DNA of 64,000 nt, taken from Mytilisepta virgata. Lineage: Eukaryota > Mollusca > Bivalvia > Mytilida > Mytilidae. The notes under the pieces are model-generated. The model saw only the letters and a program-made list of their open reading frames with translations, was not told the origin of the DNA and searched no databases. Each line of letters opens with the position of its first letter. The stretch's first letter is position 1. Position numbers and translations under genes: made by a program. The stretch is from the NCBI GenBank assembly GCA_028015205.1, contig CM051518.1, positions 53,802,372-53,866,371 on the forward strand, in the 5' to 3' direction. Below are positions 50,101 to 62,100 of the stretch, piece by piece.

Positions 50101-53100
50101 AAGAGAGATAATAAATCCAAAATTGGCAAGGGTCAATTAAATATTTTGTCTTTCAAATTATGTTTGCTTTAGATATCTGGTAATAATTTCCATGTTTTGC
50201 AAAAACCAGTCTTAAATGGTTATATTCATCAAGAATTAGCATGATTTAAAACAAAATACTATAAATTAACCAATAAGATTTTAGATCTTGCAGAAAGTAT
50301 AAGAATCTAGGATCTTACCTGTACATGCAGTGACTGTAACAGAATACTGTGTGTATGGTAACAAATCATCAAATGTAGCTGTCAGGAAACTGGAGTTCCT
50401 TATTTCTATACTGGGATTGGGTAAACGGACTACATAGTATTCCAATATACCATTCAATCTGCTTGGTGGCTGCCATGCCAAAGTTAATGATGTTGGACTT
50501 GTAATCTCTACTGCTGGGGGCAACAGTCCACTTGGTTCTGGAAATTTAAACAAATAATTTAAAGCTAGTAAACAAGTAGTAAAAAACAAAAATGGAAAAA
50601 ATACTGATAATAATGAAATAAATAATTGTTTACTGAAAAAATGTGACTAATATAGACAATAATATAATGAAAATAAGACTACTGAAATTTTTTTTTAAAA
50701 AGTAACAAAAAACAAATTTTGTGTTACTTACTAGCAGACATAGTTGTTACAGATACCCATGTACTGGGTGTAGTACCAGCATCATTTCTTGCCAAAACAC
50801 GATAGTTGTATGTTGTAAAGGGAGTTAACTCTGACGATTCATCAACGTAAGCCATATCTGTAGATGGCAGCACTTGAGCAATAATCACTGGATTAGATTC
50901 TGTGTCTGATGAATGACGTTCTAAAATATATTCTATAATCAAACCATTTCGTTTGGCTGGTGGTGACCATGTGATCATTATAGATGTTGGTGTCAAGGCC
51001 TTTAGGGTAGGGGCAGATAATTCTTCTGGTACTGAAAAAAACAAAATGAAACATTTTATCACATTACTAAATTAATTTGTATCACATTTTTTGCTTTAAT
51101 TTTTCCTTTATGTTTAATCTTTTAATCTTTAAAGTCACATTACTGATACTATTCCACAGAAGGATATCAAATAAAAATATAAAAATAATACTGATCTAAA
51201 ATTTTGCAACCAAAAAATCATTTTAAACATAAAACAATATCACTTACAGTCAGGCAGAGTCCTGATTACTTTAGACTGACTACTGTTGGTACAACCTCTC
51301 GCTGTACAGGCTTCCACGATAAAGTTATATAATTGGAATGGTGTCAATCCTTCAACTGTTAAAGGCATATCATCCATAGTTGCCTGAAAAAGACATGTAC
51401 AAGTATGTGCCACAAAAGATTAATAGGTTCTTACACGAGTTCAAAGTGAAGACTGGAAAATCTTCAACAAGTTTTTAAAATTCACGTCTTTCCCGAGTGG
51501 AATGCAACGGAATGTATTTCTACCAAAGAGGAAGCAGATTGTTATACACAATAGTTTGAAAAATGAACAAGGTTCTTGTTCTTGTCTATACATAACCTAA
51601 TCATTAGTTTACAAATCATATTTTTGTTTTGTAAATTGTTACTTTGTTAAAAGAAAGACCTAAAACAACCGCTAAAATGATGCAAAATCTATTCACAGAG
51701 AAAAATAAATAAAAAATGAAATCCATTTGTTTAGTGTCTACTGATAAAGTAAAACTAAACTTAACTTCTAATTTAGCCTAGTTTGTTTATAAAATTTCCT
51801 GGAAATTATAATCATTTTGCAGTTCAAAACAAAGTTTATCAGAGAGAATTTTAAAGTGTTAGAACTTATCTATATTTTTGAGTACTTACCGACAGAATAT
51901 AGAATCCATTAACATAGACTTTATAGTTGGAAATATAACCATTACTGATCAATGGAGCCTGCCATGTCAAGTTAACAAACCTTGATCCTATAGCTACAAT
52001 CATTGGAGGATCTAAACCAACTGGTTCTGTAAAATTAAACAGTTCATAGTGTTAACTGATAGAAATGGTTAGTTAAATCAAAACCTGTTCTCATAAGTCG
52101 GAAAAGTATGGCTTGTTGTCTCTTTGACACATTCCCTGTTTCAATTCTCTATTCTATTAAGAAACAAAAAGTTAAAAATGATTTGATAGGAACAAATATA
52201 ATTTCTTTTTTGCACAGAATCATTAAGGTGAAATAATTTCAACTTTCTCATTTGTAAAGTACAAAACATGCAAGAAGTAATACAATTGATTTTGTATTGA
52301 TAGATCACATGATTTGGAGGTGGTAATTCAAGAAAAGTAGTCTCTCAAAAAGGTTTTTTGCACGGAATATGTAGAGTTGTGTGAATTCTGAGCAGTGTTT
52401 CAAAAAGGTTATGTTTCCCAGGACAGTGGTCTCTCAATACAAGTTTTTCTGATAGTCAAAGCCTAATATAAAATATATCAGTTAGGCCGTCTAATGATGA
52501 TAGCCAAAATAAATTACATTTTGTATAAATCTTAAATTAATTTACAAACAATGTTAAAATTTTCAATTGATTCATGAAAGGGACAGATACATCAGATTTA
52601 TCATTAAATTACATACTATCTTGTAATGTAACAATCATCACCCATGGAGAGTATGTAGATCCATGACTGTTTGTAGCCTTTATCCTGAAGTCATATTCCA
52701 TGTAAGGTGTCAGTCGCTGTTTAGTGTAGATATATGATGTTGTTGGACCAAATATACTGTTAAAAATATTGGTTAGATATATAAAGAATAATGAATATGA
52801 ATTATATTGTAAGAAACTTTATAAAGTAACATTCCTTAGCTAATTTGAATGTCTGGAAATATGCATTCAATTTCTTGTATTTTCTTGTGATTTCTTTTAT
52901 TTAAAAATTAGGCAACCATAACATTCACAAATTTTTATGGCTTTCATAAGATAAAAGTAAGTTACATAGAAAAAATTTTGCAGAAATTTTTATTTCAATT
53001 ATAATTCAGTTAGTACAAGCAGAAAAGAATTAAAATATAAAACACACCAATTATGGTTTTTTAAACTCACTCTTTTATTAGTGTAGAATTATTACGATCC

Positions 53101-56100
53101 CTGAATTGTAGAATATATACAGGAGAATCTTTAGCATTTTCTCTACCAACAGAGAACCATGTGGCTGTCACTGATGTTGATGTCTGTGATATAAGAGCAG
53201 GAGGTCGTACACCATCCGGGGCTATAGAAATTATAATGGCATGAAGAATTAAATCAAACTCAAGAGGAAATTACTTACTTGACATGTGTATTTTATATTT
53301 ACTCAGATACAAGTTTTAATATATTGAGTATCAGCTGTTGTCACCTCTTATTCTGCAGCAATAAATATGCTTAACTTTTTGAAATATTCCAGTTAATATA
53401 TTTAATAAATATACAAAAAGCTTAAACATTAAAAAAAAACCACAAATATAGTTTACACAACAAAAGGTCTTGAAATTTAAGCCATATAATTTGAAAAATT
53501 TTATTTTCTTTAAACAAACAGTTAAATCTGTAATATTTTGCACTTGTTTCCAAAAGACAGTAGGAAACAAAAGGACATATGAAGGGGTTATTGGTAAAAT
53601 GTAGTAACACTTAAGTTGACACGAGAATCTACAGCAACCATGCTGTTAAGTGTGACATTTGGCTATTTGGTGAATACTTTACAGCGACTTCCGAGATGAA
53701 CGGCAACAAAAGCTCTAAACCCCCCTCCCCCCCGCTTTTTTAACTTTTCTTTTTTACATCTCATGGTTAGTTTTTCATGTACATTACACCCACAACATTT
53801 TTTTTAACTTGCTGTAAATTTATACATGTACCAAATAATAGAAAAAAAAGGTTTTAAAAAGAGTTTAAGTATAGTATAACATCCATTTTCAGTATATAGG
53901 TTAGTATTTTTTTTTTATAAATTATGAATTTTATTTTTCTGAGCCATGAGAAAACTATACTTAAACTTACTTCCTTCAGGCATATCAATATCTACTGTAT
54001 TACTAAGTATATATCCTGCTGTATTGGAGGCATTCACTTGTACTTGGTATGTTGACATCGGTATAACTGGGTTTACTTGTACCCAGGTGTTAGATACAGT
54101 GTCATTGTATACACTTCTATTATCTCTGACAGTGGTGTAATTCCATTTATCTGCAAAGTTTAGAATATTAATGTTCACAGAAAACATTCTGCTTTACAGT
54201 CACTACACACATTTCTGCAGTGTTATGCAGCTTCACTGTTAAAATACTATTAAACATATTTTTGTTTGAAATTTTTATCTTTGTTGTATTGAGATAATGG
54301 GCACATTTTTTTCACATATTAAATATTCTGTGCAATTACAATAGTGTGTATCACAAAAGAAATACTTAAATAAATAAATAGATTGAGAGAAATTTAAGTA
54401 AAATTTTAATGGTGTTTTTTGTTGTTGTTTTGCTTACCTGGATCACTGTAAAACAATCCATTTATGTAAATATCATATTGAATTATTCCATTTGGTGCAT
54501 CTGGAGCAGTCCACTTAACACTGATTGTCCTTGAATCATGCACTTTTGCTTCCATGACAACAAATCCACTAGGCTGTGCTTCAAGAGATCTGCCATTGAT
54601 TAATTTACTGGATCCACATCCTTTGACAGTACAGGCAACCAGTCGAAAAGTATGCAAACTGTATGGCTGTAATCCTGTGATTGTGTACATCAACAGAAGA
54701 CCCTGATAAACTAAGACTTCATTATGGTACAAAAAGTATCCTGTAATGTGACCTGAAAAATAGAAATTCTTATGTAAAGTGACGCTGGATGCTGGTACAA
54801 TGTCTATGGAAATGAGTATAAATATTCCATGCTTAGCTTATTGTGTTATAAAAATACATGATAGTGTATGAACATGGGCAAAAGAGAAATTAAATGTCAT
54901 TCATTATGAACAAAAATACAAATTTGATTGGCACATTGCATTTTTATCAATTTGCATGAAGCAAATGAATAATGACCTTCCATCACAAAAATTCCTGAAA
55001 TAAATATAAACTGTTGAACAAAAATAACCCTGTACCAGCCACTTGTAACAACTTTTTATTTTGGCATTTAAAAAGATTTGAAATTTATAAAGAACATACC
55101 CTCATCAAAAACACCTTCAGCTGAGAAAGGGTCTGTGTAAACAACATTCATACTAACCATTGGGCAATAAAGGTTCTCTCCAGGTAACCTTTAGCTCAGA
55201 AAAGGAAGGTGATGTAATTTTAGGTTCTTCCACACCTTCTGGAGCACTCTCCTCTGTTTTTATCGTACTAACCGAGCTTACAGTACATCCACCACCAGTA
55301 CATGCCTGTAAAATAAATGTAAAGTTGATATAATACCAAACATCTTTTGAATCACTTTTGTCTGTTTTATGGTAGTAAAAGAATTTTATATAAATATGTA
55401 AACATAACATAAAATCCTACACATATTCTGAATTAATCTCTTCTCTTATTATAGTACTGACAATACTCAGAGCACACTTTTATATTAGCCTCCAAAAATA
55501 AAGATGACACAGATTCATATATGTCTTTTCTGGATTTATATCTTGTGGTGATGAATTCTTTGTGTAGCTGGATTATAATACGAAAATATACAACTGAATA
55601 CATGTACAAATAACACATTTAAAAAAATCTCAATGACTTACCGATAATGTAATGTAATATACAGTGCCTGCTTCAAGGTCTGGTATAATATAATCTGTGA
55701 AGAAATCTGAGTTGTTATAAACGACATGACCCAGTACAATAGGAAACTTTGATACATATATAATGTAACGTTCTAATACTCCATTCAACTGGTCTGGTTC
55801 TTCCCACCTAACTTCTACTTTTGAAGTACCTAAAAGACAAATACATGTATATTATCATTATTCAAATATGGAGATGTTTCAGTTAATTGGGATTTTATGA
55901 ATTTACTTGCTAATTGGCCAATGACCTTGTGTTAAAGCTGAAGTGTAAAGACAGAAACATGAACTTCAAAAAAAATACTGTTAGTGCTTGTAAATTAAAC
56001 CTCCCACAAATTTGGGTTAATATTAAAAACATGGTTGTGACAGGCCAGCAATCATCAATGAACTATCTGAATCACCAAGCAACTGAGTCTCCAATAGATG

Positions 56101-59100
56101 GATGCAGAATGATTTCTATTTAAAATAGGATTTGACACTATATCTCATCACAGTCTGGATCTATATGGTTCTTAGTTAATTGTTTTCTTAAATTTTACCT
56201 TTAATCATACTAAGTTTATTAAATTGTAGCGAGCGTTATAGGAGCATATGCATTTTCTACATACGGGTCATTTAGAAAAGTCTTTGTTTAGGGGGGCAGC
56301 CATATTGTGCTACATACTAAGACTACAAAAAGTTTCGTTCGCTGGAAAAGGAAGTAAGTAAAGTAAGCAAAATAACTTGCTTCAAATTATAATTTTAGAG
56401 TCAGAATCATGATACTGGGAATGAATTTCAGGAAAAGGCTATTGCTGTGCTTGCATCTATATCTTTATCATATGATGTCTTTATGAAATAAGATCAATAA
56501 TACATAGATAAGATAAAAATTTCCTCCACTTACCCAGTACTATGACCTGGGGTACTCTAACAAATGTGGGTGGTAACTGAGCTGTACTTAAAGCTGCTGC
56601 TGGACCATTAGTACATCCAACCCCGGTACAAGCTCTTACATAGAACTGATAGGATGTGTACACCTGGAAATCAATATATAACTTATTTGTTGCTCAGAAT
56701 ACATTAAACAAACAATCCACAATATCAAACATTGATCGATGTCATGACAAGTATATAATTTCAGATATGTTTTACTTTTCCAGCTTAAAAATACTCGTTG
56801 CCTGTTAACATTTTGCAAAAAAGCAAAGCATAATATAGACTTTAATGTTTTCGTTTATTGGGGTTTTGTGCCACTATAAAATTGCAAATCCAAAATAGAA
56901 CACTAACAAAGTACAGTGGAACCCCCGAAAACCGGCCCCTCTGAAAACCGGATTCCTCTGAAAACCGAACTTTTACTTTCTGTCCGGAATTTTTGCCTAT
57001 ATCTTCAAGTAAAAAAATCCTCTGAAAACCGGACCCTCTGAATTCCGAACACCGGCCGTACTTTCCGGTACAAAACATATATATTCTTGTCAAATTAACC
57101 TCCAGAAACCGGCCGAAACAATGTATTGTCTGGAAAATCAGTGAAGCGTAATACATGTCATCCTTAATCGATCGATGATTGACATCATTAAACTATATAA
57201 CCATTTTAAAAAAAGGTGTGAAAGTCGTTAATCAAACAATAATCAGGCATCAATAAAAACTTCGGATTGAAATTAAAAACAATTAATTGTATTAAAATAA
57301 TGTGCGCGTGGTACATGTACAAGCACTTGGCACAATTTTACAACATCGTTATAATACATTGTAATACACTTCCGGTTTCACTCTCCGGTTCAGATATGTC
57401 TTTTCCGGAACCTCCTAAAACTGGACCCTCTGAAAACCGGCCGATTTCTCCGGTCTACAGAGGTTCCACTGTAGTTACAGAAGAATATCTCTAATGAAAC
57501 AACCCAAAAATCAGTAGCTTTATTATCTAAAGACACTTAGTGGTGATTTCATCATTTACTTTATAAAATCTCATCTGTAAATATAAGGTTATATAATATA
57601 TCTAAAATAAGTAGTATAGTTTACCTGTAGACCTGAGATATTAAACATTCTCTCTCCACCAGTATAGACAAGGTTACCATCCATATACAAAAAATACCCT
57701 GTTATAATACCATTGGGTTTTCCTGGCTCTGCCCACATCACTGTCAGACTGTCGGTATCAGATAAAGCTGTAGGTGGTGGTATATCCTCAGGAGCTAAAT
57801 ACAGATATAAAAGAGTTAAACAGTTTCTGTTTATCTAGTAATAATTCAATATTGGATGTAATGGGTCATTTGATTGGTCATATTATTTTCGTCTATCATA
57901 TCATAGACTAAATTTTCTTTTTTACTATGATGTCATTAAAGGGAATTCCGATGTTTTAGACTTCAAAACAACCATTGGAATTAAATTATAAGGATTAACA
58001 GTAATTTTGTTTTCTATCTATTCAAAATAACCTCAATGCACATGGTGCACACTTTCAAATAGCCCGCTACGCGCATCACTTTATTGATGTTATTTCTTCA
58101 TAGACTGAAAAAAAATTCAGTCAATCCTTAATTATACTTGAAATAATATTAGCATTTGAACAATTTTTAAGATTGAAAGATGTTCAAAGAACATTAAAGG
58201 CTCTTAACAATTGAATGTCAACAATTATAGCAAAAATAAAATATACATCAAGCAAAAAATTATTAACAACATTACAAAAGCAAACAAAAATTTAGCTTTG
58301 TGATATCTCAATACATGTATTGTTTTCTTTTTTTCCATTAAACAAAAGTTCACACCTTCTTGGTTAGTTAAAACAATGACTCCATCAGAATTTTCAGTAC
58401 AGCCTCCTCCTGTACAAGCCATTATCCTTATACTGTAATTTGTATTTGGTGTTGCATTATTTATCTGACCTAAAAAATAATAGAAGTTCAATAGCACAGA
58501 ATTTATTAACTAATGTGTTGAAATATAGTAAAAACTGTCCAGTTAATACAAAACTGGAACTGGTCATTAATACAGGTCTAATACAGGATTTTCTGTATTA
58601 GACCTGTATTAATGACCAGTTCCGGTTTTCTGTATAAAACCTGTATTAATTACCCATTTCAGACACATGGAATTGTATTAAATAGACAATTTATAATGTA
58701 TTTTAAGTAACTGGTTAATAAAAGTACTGTAATTTTAAGTCATTAGTTAATAAAGGAGCCATAAAATGGGCATTTGTATATAAAGCCCGTATTATGTCCT
58801 CGTACAGTTGTATTGGGTCTCGACACAATACGACTGACTCAGACATAATATAGGCTTTATATGAAAATACCAATTTAATAACACTATAGTATCAATCATT
58901 TAGTAAATTATGTTAAAAAATCCCCTTTATTTAGATAAAAAGTCCAACATATCATAAATCATTTAACAAAATTCAATAATTTTAGAATTATTTGTACTTT
59001 TAATAATATGTTAAAAGATAACTCTACATTTTGAATATTCAGGTAGATATTTCCTATTAATAGCAGTAGTAGGCAAATTGGAACTTTGCTTTTTTTAATA

Positions 59101-62100
59101 ATTTTTATTCAGCCTCAAATCTATGGTCAACTTCTGGTCATTTTCACCATAGTACTACTTTCTCTGCTTTTGTTCATATAAAGTTTCATCAAAATCCATT
59201 GAAAGGTTTAGGAGGAGTTGTGCTTACAAGGTAAATGGACAGACTGATGGACGGACGGACAGGGCGATTCCTATATACCCCCCAAAACTTTGTTTGCATG
59301 TGGTATTCAAAATATGGAAAAATGCCCTATTTATAAAATTCCAGAAAATATTTCCATTCTTAAAACTTTCATTCTCCTCCAATTGCCAATAAACAGAAAA
59401 TAATATGCTAGTACGCAGATATATACCTTGAAATATTTTATCTCCATACTCAGCCTGTACTGGTAGGATTTCAGGATGGTCTATGTTGTGTGCCCTGAGG
59501 ACATATTTTGTCAACAGACCAGATATAGACTCTGGTACATTCCACTTGGCTGTAATGACATAACCACTAACCACTTGTACATCATAGGGAGCCGAGACAC
59601 CAATTGGAGCTGTAAAAAATACAATGTATATTGTTTGGTTACAGTTTAACTGAATTAGTGATGTGAATGAATTATTTAAGTGCTGAAACCTGATAAAAAG
59701 AGTCTTAAGTGCAGCTAAATCTTCTGAGTACAGGTAGTATATTTTTTTTAACAGCTGGATATTCTAAAAATATCCCAAGAGCTAGTATATAAACCTGTAA
59801 GCTTCATATTTTGAATAACCAATGATATTCTATATCTCTGTAAACATGTGATATTATTAAGGAATTCCTTCTTTATTTCAGATCCTACAAAATGTAAAAA
59901 ACTCTAAATTTGGTTCTGTTGAAAGTTGTCTTGTTTTTGAAGTTATGAAAATAACATTATCATATACCTCCCTCTAAAGTACGTCCGTAAGACCATGTGC
60001 TGGAACCAGTTCCTGCATCATTGCTAGCCAACACTCTATACAAATAGTCTGCAATACAAATAATATTTCTATGACAATTCTTTGATATGATATCATAAAT
60101 CTGCCTATATCACCGTGGTACTAATAACATGGGATGGTTTCTTAACACCTACAATGTCCCATTGATATATCAATCCATATCTTAATTTCTATGCAGTTGT
60201 TTTTGCATGAAAATGTGCAGATAGCAGTAAAATTTACAAAATATATATTTTATTTCTTTTCTATTTTTAAGGTGAAAATGAACTCTGCCTACTGTACTTT
60301 TTAATCAAAAACTTTACAAGATTGCATATATATTTCAAAATAAATTCTTAACTTCAATTTTACTTATTCATAAATATGTTCCATAAAAATATATATTGAT
60401 CAAATATATCTTCACTTTACCTGAATATGGAACTAAATTCTTATCTTCAAAACCTAGTTCTGTTCCATTATAAACATATTCAATAAAATCTTCACGACAC
60501 GTTCTGTGTGGAATATAAAATGGGGTACATCCATCTAAATTTACGTTGGATATTTGTTTTGCAAAGTCTATGAAGTATACATAAATTGTATACTGAAATG
60601 GAACAAAATTCTGAATCCTGACATCCTTCAAACATCCACCAAAACCTGTAAAAAATATGTTTATATCAGTTATGTAATACATTTGTATATTGTTTGTTCA
60701 GATACTGCCTTGATGTTGCATACCTTAATTTCTGGATTGACCCTACTAGGTCAATTATCAAGGTTATTTCCACGTTCTAAAAATGTATGGGCCAAAGATA
60801 CAAAAAATTAAGTTTACTGTAATGAAAGAGGTATAATCTTAAACATGAAACACTTATTATTCGTTGTACAGCAATTTTTGTGGATTTCGTGGAGTGGACA
60901 GCCCAATCCACGAATTTAAAAACTCAACTAAATATTTATGTCGACATGACATTTTCTTAGGAAGAAATTTCGAAATTTTCTGTGTCATTACCAAGAATGC
61001 TCCTCGATTGACCTTTAATTACTATGTAAATTCAAACAGACTTATAATAATTTCAGTGGAGAAAGATGCTAGTTTGCTAAACATAATGGGATATGTGCTT
61101 AGATAAACTGGAGATTTAGCACTGTTTAGACATACTCCAAAAAATGTTTATTTTTTAACACTTCGTCACTTCCCGTACGTCGTAAAGTCACATGTTCATT
61201 TAAGGTCATTTATTAGGTTTTGATTACAAAGTTATTTTTTTATATTAGTTATTTCTTTGGCTTTGCTTCTAGCTTGGGTAGCAAGCATTGATAGTAAAAT
61301 ATTATGTTTTGATTAAGCCATTAATTCATTTTTAAATATTAATCAAATCCTAGTCATCGATGACCTTGTTGATTACACTACTGCATAACAGAAACATGTC
61401 TTATAAGTAACTTTCTATTTAGTTCGCTTTTCACCAATGATAACTGTTGTCATTTAATTTTTTATTTATTATTTATTATCATATTTTTTTTGGAAATTTG
61501 AAATCCATGAAATAAAGAACCCACGAATATATATTTTTTTCTCAATCCACAAAAATTGATGTCAACGAATATAACTGAATTTAGAGTATATGATAATAAA
61601 TTGTGAATTTTAGTTCTTTGAATTCAATCATTATAATTATCAGACGATAAGGATTCTAAAATTGTAATATTACTTTTATTTAAACATGTTTATTCTTGTA
61701 TAGCAAAGACTGTTGGCAACTGCTTTTAATTAATCAGGTTTTTTTTGCAAAAAATAAAGCTTTTCTTATTTCACTAGTGAAAAGTCTGGTTTTATTTCAT
61801 TAAAATCCATAGTATACACACCTAAAAATGGCAAAGCTAGCCTATTATCTTTGACAAATTGTACAGCCTCAGAATGAGGAGGCAAGCCTCCAACAAATAC
61901 ATCAGATAGAGTCTCTAACTTAAGTGGAAAATTTTCATCGCCACTAGAAATGGTTATAGAATTTACAGTAATTTCTGCTTTCTGGTTTGTCTTTTTGACA
62001 GTTACGGTATGCCAGTATCCATCACACAATGATATGCCAGAACGTCTAAATGTAACACTACCAGTTGCAACATTATTTGAGAACTGCATATGTAATGCAC

